Positions 1 to 6,215 of a stretch of 11,161 nt of DNA are shown here, piece after piece. A program made the translations under genes and the position numbers. The stretch is from the NCBI GenBank assembly GCA_905236735.1, contig CAJOOU010000235.1, positions 1 through 11,161 on the forward strand, given 5' to 3'. Below the pieces are notes generated by a model that saw nothing but the letters and a program-made list of their open reading frames with translations, had not been told where the DNA came from and did no database searches. Source of the stretch: an uncultured Eubacterium sp. Its GTDB lineage: Bacteria; Bacillota; Clostridia; Lachnospirales; Lachnospiraceae. The stretch's first letter is position 1. Every line of letters begins with the position of its first letter.

Positions 1-245
1 AAAAAATCAGAGGTGTGTCCAGCGACCATGCAGTTAACAGACTGCTCGAATTCGGACTGATTCAGGAGCTCGGCCGCCTCGATGCACCAGGCAAACCGAT
101 TGTTTTCGGCACAACCGAGGAATTTTTGAGATGCTTTGGAGTTAAAAGCACAGATGAACTTCCGGCGGTTCAAAAAGAACAGCTTGATGAATTCAAAAAA
201 CAGGCGCAGGCAGAGATTTTCGCAGAGACGGAAGTGGATGTATAA
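1..245 (+). CDS. scpB: Segregation and condensation protein B, C-terminal part (5' end outside window)
   Basis: The window opens inside this gene. Eighty residues are readable in the third frame up to the TAA at 243-245. ScpB is the winged-helix kleisin partner of ScpA and SMC in chromosome condensation and segregation. The visible part is the second winged-helix domain. It contains the stretch KIRGVSSDHAVNRLLE, then GLIQELGRLDAPGKPI and FGTTEEFLRCFGV, which I recognise as the conserved end of ScpB. After this comes a variable Gln/Lys/Glu-rich tail ending in ETEVDV. The stop lies 2 nt before the next start codon, so the following regulator gene is probably co-transcribed. scpA is expected just upstream but is not visible. 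The family assignment is confident; the full length cannot be judged. Confidence 0.93.
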   Translation, partial: KIRGVSSDHAVNRLLEFGLIQELGRLDAPGKPIVFGTTEEFLRCFGVKSTDELPAVQKEQLDEFKKQAQAEIFAETEVDV

Positions 246-247
246 AT

Positions 248-1180
248 ATGAAAAATTCCAATGATATTATAAGCAAAATAAACAGTAAATATGCATATAT
301 GAGTAAGGGGCAAAAGGTGCTTTCGGCTTATATTACCGACAATGTTGAACAGGCGGCTTTTTTGACAGCATCAAAGCTCGGCAAGGAGGTGGGCGTCAGT
401 GAGTCTACCGTGGTAAGGTTTGCCATTTTTCTCGGATATAAGGGGTACCCGGAGTTTCAGAAGGCGATAGAGGATGTACTTAAGACCAGATTAAACGGCA
501 GCGAGAGAGAAAAGATAAGCTACGGCTCGGTTAAAAAGAGTAAAGTCCTTCGTTCGGTGCTTTCGTCAGATGCCCAGAGGATACAGGAAACACTTGAACT
601 TTCGGACGAGGATACCTTTAATATGGCTGTTGAAATGATAGGTGGAGCAAGGAGCGTATATATTATAGGACTTAGAAACTGTTCGCCTCTTGCAGAGATT
701 CTGGCTATGAATTTAAGGGTTATGATATCGGATGTGAGGGTACTTAATTCCACCAATGCCTCCGAACTTTTTGAAAGACTTCTTTATGTGGGACCCAGGG
801 ATGTGGTCATTGGTATCAGTTTCCCGAGATATTCGATGCGCACCCTTAAAGCCCTCGAGTTTGCGGCGAGCAGAAACGCGAAGATTATAACACTTACAGA
901 CAGTTTCCATTCTCCGGTAAATCTGTATTCTTCATGCAATCTTCTCGCTGTTACGGATATGTCGTCTATAGTGGAGTCGATGGTGGCTCCTTTAAGCATA
1001 ATAAATGCCCTTACCATAAGGCTTTCAATGAAAAAGCAAAAAGAGGTGTCCCAGGCTCTGGAGGCGCTTGATAATTTATGGGAAGAATATGATGTAACCG
1101 GCAATGATGAGCTTGAATTTGTCGATGATAAGATAAAGTTCAGGTTCAGCAGGGGAAATGAGGGAGATAGGGATGAATAA
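248..1180 (+). CDS. MurR/RpiR family transcriptional regulator (HTH + SIS domain)
   Basis: The product has 310 residues, a little longer than the usual 280-290. The N-terminal RpiR-type helix-turn-helix spans about residues 1-77 and includes TASKLGKEVGVSESTVVRFA and LGYKGYPEFQ, typical of the family. A linker follows, then a SIS sugar-phosphate-binding domain at about 120-260 (SVYIIGLRNCS; DVVIGISFPRYS; AKIITLTDS). Members normally repress or activate sugar or amino-sugar catabolism genes in response to a phosphosugar. The effector and targets cannot be read here because no sugar gene is adjacent. The start at 248 has only a weak GGAAGTGG element about 10 nt upstream and sits 2 nt after the scpB stop, so translational coupling is likely. 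The acidic C-terminal tail after the SIS domain (about 285-310) is unassigned. The 3' end overlaps the next gene by 8 nt. Confidence 0.9.
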   Translation: MKNSNDIISKINSKYAYMSKGQKVLSAYITDNVEQAAFLTASKLGKEVGVSESTVVRFAIFLGYKGYPEFQKAIEDVLKTRLNGSEREKISYGSVKKSKVLRSVLSSDAQRIQETLELSDEDTFNMAVEMIGGARSVYIIGLRNCSPLAEILAMNLRVMISDVRVLNSTNASELFERLLYVGPRDVVIGISFPRYSMRTLKALEFAASRNAKIITLTDSFHSPVNLYSSCNLLAVTDMSSIVESMVAPLSIINALTIRLSMKKQKEVSQALEALDNLWEEYDVTGNDELEFVDDKIKFRFSRGNEGDRDE

Positions 1181-2417
1181 GATCTGCGTGATAGGCGGCG
1201 GAGCGGCCGGCATGTTTGCTGCCATAGCTGCGGCCGGTGAGGGGAGCAGAGTAGTAATAGCGGAACATAATGAAAAGCTCGGAAAGAAACTGTTCATTAC
1301 AGGTAAGGGAAGATGTAATTTTACCAATGGATGTGAGACTGCCGGGCTTTTTGAAAATATTGTCACAAACCCCAAATTTTTATACAGCGCAATCTACGGT
1401 TATGATAATTTCAGAGTTATGGACTTTTTTGAAAGATGCGGTCTTAGGATAAAAACAGAAAGAGGGGACAGGGTATTTCCGGCTTCAGACAAATCCTCGG
1501 ATGTTATAAAAACTCTTGAAAAAGAAATAAAAAGACTGGGCATAGAAGTAAGACTCGGCTGCGAGGTAAGGGATATTGTTACGGATAAAGGAGCTGTTTG
1601 CGCCGCAGAGTTTTCCGGAGGAAAAAGTGAGGAGTTTGACAGGGTGATACTTGCCTCAGGCGGAGCTTCATATCCTCAAACCGGCTCTGATGGCTCGGGA
1701 TATAGTATGGCGGAAAGATGCGGACATAAAATAATCACTCCGCTTCCTTCTTTGGTGGGGCTGACCTGCAGGGAGGATGATGTTAAAAGGCTGCAGGGGC
1801 TGTCCCTTAAAAATGTAAGTATACTGTTTAAACAAAACGGAAAAAAACTCGGAGAACATTTCGGGGAAATGCTGTTTACACATTACGGGCTCAGCGGTCC
1901 TGTTATACTTACGGCATCTGCCAGGTATGGACGAAAAGTTGAAAAAGGAGAAATTAAGGGCTATATTGATTTAAAGCCTGCCCTGAGCCGGGATAAGCTT
2001 GATGAAAGAGTGCTCAGGGATTTTAGGGAAAATGCAAACAGGGATTTTGTAAATGCCATATCGGGACTGTTTCCGGCCAGACTGATACCTGTTATAACGG
2101 AAAGAAGCGGCATAGCGCCTCATAAGAAGGTACATGATATAACAAGGGAGGAAAGGGATAATTTTATTTCCCTTATAAAAGGTTTTGAGGTGACTATTGA
2201 CGGATTCAGAAGTTTTGATGAGGCCATAATTACCAAGGGAGGCGTTTCGGTAAAGGAAATAGATCCCTCGACAATGGAATCAAAGATTGTAAAAGGACTT
2301 TATTTCGCAGGTGAGATAATAGACTGCGATGCACTTACCGGCGGATTTAATCTGCAAATTGCATGGTCGACAGGCTATCTGGCCGGCTTAAGTGCTGCGG
2401 CTTTAAAGTCTGTGTAA
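1173..2417 (+). CDS. HI0933/YtfP-family NAD(P)/FAD-dependent flavoprotein
   Basis: The protein has 414 residues, normal for the HI0933 (BaiN-like, B. subtilis YtfP) family. The N-terminus carries the Rossmann FAD fingerprint GGGAAG (Gly8, Gly10, Gly13). It is followed by the family signature EKLGKKLFITGKGRCNFTN near residues 33-51. Further landmarks are ASGGASYPQTGSDGSGY in the middle and GLYFAGEIIDCDALTGGFNLQ near the C-terminus, the second FAD-contacting segment. The physiological substrate of most members is unknown, so I give no reaction beyond flavin-dependent oxidoreduction. ATG 1173 is preferred over an in-frame ATG at 1158: AGGGAG at 1161-1166 gives a 6-nt spacing and the protein then begins directly with the Rossmann strand. 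The start overlaps the end of the SIS regulator by 8 nt, which suggests coupling. The gene sits just before cmk, an arrangement common in Clostridia. Confidence 0.92.
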   Translation: MNKICVIGGGAAGMFAAIAAAGEGSRVVIAEHNEKLGKKLFITGKGRCNFTNGCETAGLFENIVTNPKFLYSAIYGYDNFRVMDFFERCGLRIKTERGDRVFPASDKSSDVIKTLEKEIKRLGIEVRLGCEVRDIVTDKGAVCAAEFSGGKSEEFDRVILASGGASYPQTGSDGSGYSMAERCGHKIITPLPSLVGLTCREDDVKRLQGLSLKNVSILFKQNGKKLGEHFGEMLFTHYGLSGPVILTASARYGRKVEKGEIKGYIDLKPALSRDKLDERVLRDFRENANRDFVNAISGLFPARLIPVITERSGIAPHKKVHDITREERDNFISLIKGFEVTIDGFRSFDEAIITKGGVSVKEIDPSTMESKIVKGLYFAGEIIDCDALTGGFNLQIAWSTGYLAGLSAAALKSV

Positions 2418-2428
2418 AAGGAGAAAAT

Positions 2429-3088
2429 ATGAATATAGCAATTGACGGACCGGCAGGAGCCGGCAAAAGTACAATAGCACGCCTTCTGGCAAAAAAACTC
2501 GGATTTATTTATGTGGATACGGGAGCCTTATACAGGTGCATGGCTCTGTATTACATTCGCAACAATATTGACGGCTCCGATGCCGAGAAAGTTGCAAAGT
2601 GCGTAGATTGTATAGAGGTGAATCTGAACTATCAAAACGGAGCTCAGCATGTCTTTTTGAACGGAGAGGATGTTACTGACCTTATAAGAACTCCCAAGGT
2701 CAGCAGTATGACAAGTAATGTGGCGGTATATCCTGCCGTAAGGGAAAGGCTGCTCGATACCCAGAGGAATATCGCATCTGAGAATGATGTCATTATGGAC
2801 GGCCGCGATATAGGCACCAATATTCTGCCTGATGCAGAACTCAAAATTTATCTTACGGCAAGTATAGACAGCAGAGCCGACAGAAGGTATAAAGAACTTG
2901 CCCAAAAGGGTGAGGATGTAAATATTGATGATATAAAGGCGGATATAGCCGAAAGAGATGAAAGGGATAAAAACCGTAAGACGGCTCCTTTGCGTATGGC
3001 GGAAGATGCCGTTTATGTAGACAGCTCGGATATGAGTATAGATGAGGTGGTTGAACATATTTTTAATCTCGCAAAGGCAAGGCAATAA
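2429..3088 (+). CDS. cmk: Cytidylate kinase
   Basis: CMP/dCMP kinase phosphorylates CMP or dCMP with ATP in pyrimidine nucleotide recycling. The protein has 219 residues, typical for the short bacterial form. It starts MNIAIDGPAGAGKST with the P-loop at residues 7-15. It retains DTGALYR, the nucleotide-binding MDGRDIGT segment and the lid/C-terminal motif RDERDKNRKTAPLRMAEDA. The ATG at 2429 is preceded by AAAAGGAG at about 2416-2423. The open frame extends upstream into the flavoprotein gene, but that part encodes no family sequence. The gene begins 11 nt after the flavoprotein stop and ends 24 nt before ispH. Cmk next to IspH and S1 is a conserved neighbourhood in Clostridia. Confidence 0.96.
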   Translation: MNIAIDGPAGAGKSTIARLLAKKLGFIYVDTGALYRCMALYYIRNNIDGSDAEKVAKCVDCIEVNLNYQNGAQHVFLNGEDVTDLIRTPKVSSMTSNVAVYPAVRERLLDTQRNIASENDVIMDGRDIGTNILPDAELKIYLTASIDSRADRRYKELAQKGEDVNIDDIKADIAERDERDKNRKTAPLRMAEDAVYVDSSDMSIDEVVEHIFNLAKARQ

Positions 3089-3112
3089 TCACCGGAATTA
3101 AAAGGAATAATC

Positions 3113-3967
3113 ATGGAAGTAGTATTGGCGAAATCTGCCGGCTTTTGCTTTGGCGTAAAACGCGCCATGGATATGGCGTATGAGCAGGCGGCAAAAACAG
3201 ATGAAAAAATTTATACATACGGACCTATTATACATAACGAACAGGTCGTTTCGGACCTCGAAAAAAAGGGAGTCTTTGTGATAGAAGACATTGAAGAGCT
3301 GAAAAACACCCGTAATGCCACTGTAATTATAAGGACTCACGGCGTTTCCCCGGAAGTATACGAAATAGCTGAAAAAAATAATATTAATCTTATTGATGCA
3401 ACCTGTCCTTTTGTGCTAAAGATACATAAGACGGTGGAAGAGTATTCCGGCAAGGGTTATACAATACTTATCATCGGAGATCCGGCTCATCCCGAAGTAC
3501 AGGGAATAAAGGGCTGGGTAAAAAACGGACATGTTGCTGTGTGCTCTTCATCTGAAGATATTGAAAAATTTGACAACATTTTTAATGAAAAAATATGTAT
3601 TGTATCACAAACAACATTTAATAGCAAAAAATTTAAAGAATTAGTTGAAGTCTTGAGCAAAAAAAGGTATACTGTTAGTGTTGTGAATACAATATGCAAT
3701 GCTACCGAAGTGCGTCAAAGCGAGGCTTATGAGATTGCAAAAAAGGCTGATGCTATGATAGTAATCGGTGGGCGGCAGAGTTCGAATACCCGTAAGTTGT
3801 ATGAAATATGCAAAGATGTGTGCGATGACACGTACTATATTCAGACGCTAGAGGATTTTTCGTTTAGAGAGATTGATAACATTCATACTGTGGGAATTAC
3901 CGCAGGGGCTTCGACACCAAATACTATTATAAGGGAGGTTCAAAATTATGTCAGAAATGAGTTTTGA
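3113..3967 (+). CDS. ispH: 4-hydroxy-3-methylbut-2-enyl diphosphate reductase
   Basis: IspH (LytB) reduces HMBPP to IPP and DMAPP in the last step of the MEP isoprenoid pathway, using a [4Fe-4S] cluster. The 284-residue length is normal for the stand-alone enzyme. The three cluster cysteines are visible: Cys12 in AGFCFGV, Cys98 in DATCPF and Cys195 in NTICNAT. The substrate-binding His in YGPIIHN and RTHGVSP, His126 and catalytic Glu128 in AHPEVQG, the VSQTTF threonines and the GITAGASTPN loop are also present. AAAGGAA at 3101-3107 supports the ATG at 3113. The last 20 nt overlap the start of the S1 gene in a different frame, and the S1 ribosome binding site lies inside ispH. Many Clostridia have a single fused IspH-S1 protein; here the two are separate ORFs. 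The gene ends in TTT TGA, discussed in the findings. Confidence 0.97.
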   Translation: MEVVLAKSAGFCFGVKRAMDMAYEQAAKTDEKIYTYGPIIHNEQVVSDLEKKGVFVIEDIEELKNTRNATVIIRTHGVSPEVYEIAEKNNINLIDATCPFVLKIHKTVEEYSGKGYTILIIGDPAHPEVQGIKGWVKNGHVAVCSSSEDIEKFDNIFNEKICIVSQTTFNSKKFKELVEVLSKKRYTVSVVNTICNATEVRQSEAYEIAKKADAMIVIGGRQSSNTRKLYEICKDVCDDTYYIQTLEDFSFREIDNIHTVGITAGASTPNTIIREVQNYVRNEF

Positions 3968-5120
3968 ACAAATGTTAGAAGAATCTTTTAAAACTATAAG
4001 AAATGGAGAGATCGTCGAAGGTACTGTCATCGATGTCAAAAAAGATGAAATTGTATTGAATATCGGTTACAAAGCTGATGGCATTATTACCAGAAATGAA
4101 TATACAAATGACCCTGATGTGACAGACCTTACAGAAAAAGTAAGTGTAGGCGATTCTTTAGAGGCCAAAGTCATCAAGGTTAATGACGGAGAAGGTCAGG
4201 TGCTTCTTTCGTGCAAGAGACTTGCGCAGGAAAGAAACAGCGAGATTCTTGAGGCGGCATTTAACAATCAGGAAGTACTTACAGCAAAGGTTACAAAGGT
4301 TCTCGACGGAGGACTTAGCGTTACTGTTGACGAGACAAGAGTGTTTATTCCGGCAAGTCTTGTAAGCGATACTTATGTAAAAGATTTAAATGAGTATGCC
4401 GATAAGGAAATCCAGTTTATTATCACAGAGTTCAATCCGAGAAGAAGAAGAATTATAGGCGATAGAAGAACGCTTGTTGCGGCTGAAAAGGCTGAGAAGC
4501 TTAAAGCACTTCTTGAGAACATCAAAGAAGGCGATATCATTGAAGGAAACATCAAGAATGTTACAACCTTTGGTGCATTTGTTGACCTTGGCGGAGCCGA
4601 CGGTCTCCTCCATATCTCAGAAATGTCATGGGGCAGAGTTGATAATCCTAAAAAGATATTTAAGTCAGGCGACAAGGTAAGAGTGTTTGTTAAAGAAATC
4701 AAAGAAGACAAGATTGCTCTTTCAATGAAGTTCCCGGATGAAAATCCATGGAATGATGCGGCTGTTAAATATGCAGTTGGCAATGTTGTAAAGGGAACAG
4801 TTGCAAGAATGACTGACTTCGGTGCCTTTGTTTCACTTGCACCGGGAGTTGATGCTCTTCTTCATGTTTCACAGATTGCAAGAGAGCACATTGAAAAGCC
4901 GAGCGATGTACTTAAGGTTGGACAGGAAGTTGAGGCAAAGATAGTTGACTTTAACGAAGACAGCCACAAGATCAGCCTTAGCATCAAAGCTCTTTTAGAG
5001 CCTGAGAAGAAAGCAGAGGACGTTGCGGCAGAGATACCTGCAGATGATGATGCAGATGTTGCCGATGTTGATATTGAAGCTGTAGGAACAGCTCTTGAAG
5101 CAGAAGAGTCAGAAGAGTAA
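3948..5120 (+). CDS. rpsA: S1 RNA-binding-domain protein (30S ribosomal protein S1 homologue, YpfD type)
   Basis: The protein has 390 residues and four OB-fold S1 repeats, at about 19-93, 105-178, 193-264 and 278-352. The third (GNIKNVTTFGAFVDLGGADG, HISEMSWGRV) and fourth (GTVARMTDFGAFVSL, LLHVSQIA) are the most canonical. A basic RRRR patch lies at the end of repeat two. The C-terminal 38 residues are acidic and low in complexity (Asp/Ala/Glu-rich). Four-repeat S1 proteins of Bacillota bind mRNA or ribosomes but are shorter than the six-repeat E. coli S1, so a role equal to E. coli S1 is not assured. AAGGGAGG at 3931-3938, 9 nt before the ATG, is a very strong ribosome binding site. The first 20 nt overlap ispH, so translation is probably coupled. 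cheR follows after 17 nt with no terminator between. Confidence 0.95.
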   Translation: MSEMSFEQMLEESFKTIRNGEIVEGTVIDVKKDEIVLNIGYKADGIITRNEYTNDPDVTDLTEKVSVGDSLEAKVIKVNDGEGQVLLSCKRLAQERNSEILEAAFNNQEVLTAKVTKVLDGGLSVTVDETRVFIPASLVSDTYVKDLNEYADKEIQFIITEFNPRRRRIIGDRRTLVAAEKAEKLKALLENIKEGDIIEGNIKNVTTFGAFVDLGGADGLLHISEMSWGRVDNPKKIFKSGDKVRVFVKEIKEDKIALSMKFPDENPWNDAAVKYAVGNVVKGTVARMTDFGAFVSLAPGVDALLHVSQIAREHIEKPSDVLKVGQEVEAKIVDFNEDSHKISLSIKALLEPEKKAEDVAAEIPADDDADVADVDIEAVGTALEAEESEE

Positions 5121-5137
5121 TAAAGGGATCAGGGCCT

Positions 5138-5908
5138 ATGGAAAATTATGAAGCTTTTAAAGACGAAATCCTCAGGATGACCAAGATTGACTTAAGCTGT
5201 TATAAAGAAAAACAGATGAGACGTCGTCTTGAGACACTTGCCAACAAAAGCAGTGTTAAGACCTTTCAGGAATATGCACAGCTTTTGAAGACAGACAAGG
5301 ATAAGTTCAATGAATTTATCAATTTTATGACAATTAATGTTTCCGAGTTTTACCGTAATCCGGACCAGTGGAAGATAATGGATGAAAAGATTATCCCGTC
5401 TCTCATAGAAAAGTTCGGTGAAAACCTTAAAATATGGAGTGCGGCATGCTCAACGGGAGACGAGCCTTATTCTTTGGTTATGGCTTTAAGCAAGCACATA
5501 CCATTAAACAAGATTAAGATACTTGCCACAGACCTTGACAAGACTGTTATGGAACAGGCGAAAGTAGGACTTTACAATGCCAAGAGCATTGCAAATGTTC
5601 CGGCGGAGTTCAAGAAAAAGTATTTTACACAGGTGGGCACCTCATACCAGATTTCGGATGAAATTAAAAAGAGGGTTGAGTTTAAACAGCATAATCTTTT
5701 AAAGGATTCATTCCCGAACGGATACCATTATATAGTCTGCCGTAATGTGGTTATATACTTTACGGATGAGGCAAAGGATGAAATCTACAGAAAGTTTTAT
5801 AATTCACTTGCACCTGGAGGCAACCTCTTTATAGGAAGTACGGAGCAGATTATAAATTACAAAGATATAGGTTTTGAAAAAGCAAGTTCATTCTTTTTTA
5901 CAAAATAA
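5138..5908 (+). CDS. cheR: CheR-type protein-glutamate O-methyltransferase
   Basis: The protein has 256 residues, a standard CheR size. The N-terminal helical domain (residues 1 to about 75) includes the basic stretch QMRRRLE, which resembles the region CheR uses to contact receptors, and NVSEFYRN. The Rossmann SAM-binding domain follows with motif I as WSAACSTGDEPYS at 100-112. The acidic ATDLD motif comes next, then CRNVVIYF at 201-208 and PGGNLFIGSTE. The expected reaction is SAM-dependent methylation of receptor glutamates, setting chemotactic adaptation. No cheA, cheB, cheW or receptor gene is in the window. The gene is instead the last of the scpB-rpsA run, 17 nt after rpsA, with AAAGGG or AGGG ahead of the ATG. 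It could serve a distant chemotaxis cluster or methylate another protein. The fold is certain; the substrate is not. Confidence 0.93.
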   Translation: MENYEAFKDEILRMTKIDLSCYKEKQMRRRLETLANKSSVKTFQEYAQLLKTDKDKFNEFINFMTINVSEFYRNPDQWKIMDEKIIPSLIEKFGENLKIWSAACSTGDEPYSLVMALSKHIPLNKIKILATDLDKTVMEQAKVGLYNAKSIANVPAEFKKKYFTQVGTSYQISDEIKKRVEFKQHNLLKDSFPNGYHYIVCRNVVIYFTDEAKDEIYRKFYNSLAPGGNLFIGSTEQIINYKDIGFEKASSFFFTK

Positions 5909-5912
5909 GTTA

Positions 5913-5941
5913 TTGACATCTAATGCCAGTTAGTCTATACT
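5913..5941 (+). promoter_or_regulatory. Sigma-A type promoter for the short Fur-like gene
   Basis: A perfect -35 TTGACA (5913-5918), a 17-nt spacer and TATACT (5936-5941) give one of the best promoter matches in the window. The predicted transcription start is near 5948, about 37 nt before ATG 5985. It begins 5 nt after the cheR stop, so the Fur-like gene has its own promoter, although no terminator separates it from cheR. Confidence 0.85.
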
Positions 5942-5943
5942 TA

Positions 5944-5970
5944 CCTTAGCTGATATATGTATGCCTAAGG
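5944..5970 (+). promoter_or_regulatory. Possible operator dyad at the short fur transcription start
   Basis: CCTTAG (5944-5949) and CTAAGG (5965-5970) form a 6-bp inverted repeat with a 15-nt gap. It spans the predicted transcription start and the early leader. The position suits a repressor site, possibly autoregulatory, but the arms are short and the sequence is not a classical Fur box. It could be chance. Confidence 0.3.
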
Positions 5971-5984
5971 AAGGAGCGTATGGG

Positions 5985-6215
5985 ATGTCGAAAGAAAAAG
6001 TTGTGGATATGCTTAAAGAAAACGGATGCCGCATTACCAAACAAAGAATGACCATACTTGATGTTATCTTGGAAGGTGAAGCGGGCTGTTGCAAAGAGAT
6101 ATATTACAAGGCTGCGCAGAAGGATTCTGCAATTGGTGTTGCCACTGTATACAGGATGGTAAACACTCTCGAGGATATCGGGGTTATTACCCGCAAGATT
6201 TCTCTTGTTAGTTAG
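5985..6215 (+). CDS. Short Fur-family regulator: winged-helix domain only
   Basis: The protein has 76 residues, about half of a usual Fur, PerR or Zur protein. Residues 1-70 match the Fur DNA-binding domain: NGCRITKQRMTIL at the start and GVATVYRMVNTLEDIGVI as recognition helix and wing. After ITRK the sequence turns to ISLVS and stops. The C-terminal dimerisation and metal-binding domain (His-rich cluster and CxxC pairs) is wholly absent. ATG 5985 is chosen over the in-frame ATG at 5961 because AAGGAG (5971-5976) lies 8 nt upstream, whereas 5961 has no ribosome binding site and falls beside the promoter. The gene could be a functional mini-regulator or the remnant of a longer gene cut short. 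Good codons, a consensus promoter and a terminator favour an expressed gene. Its TAG overlaps the stop of the convergent exonuclease gene. Confidence 0.72.
   Translation: MSKEKVVDMLKENGCRITKQRMTILDVILEGEAGCCKEIYYKAAQKDSAIGVATVYRMVNTLEDIGVITRKISLVS

Noticed and set aside
2363..2428. Longer Cmk start inside the flavoprotein gene.
   Set aside because: The upstream 22 residues overlap the flavoprotein coding sequence, while MNIAIDGPAGAGKST at 2429 has its own AAAAGGAG.
2528..3085. Long antisense open frame (185 codons) opposite cmk.
   Set aside because: It is Cys/Ile/Tyr-rich with no recognisable motif and lies fully opposite a clear Cmk gene; it is a reading-frame shadow.
5961..5984. Longer start of the Fur-like protein at ATG 5961.
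   Set aside because: No ribosome binding site, only about 13 nt from the predicted transcription start, and ATG 5985 has AAGGAG at 8 nt.
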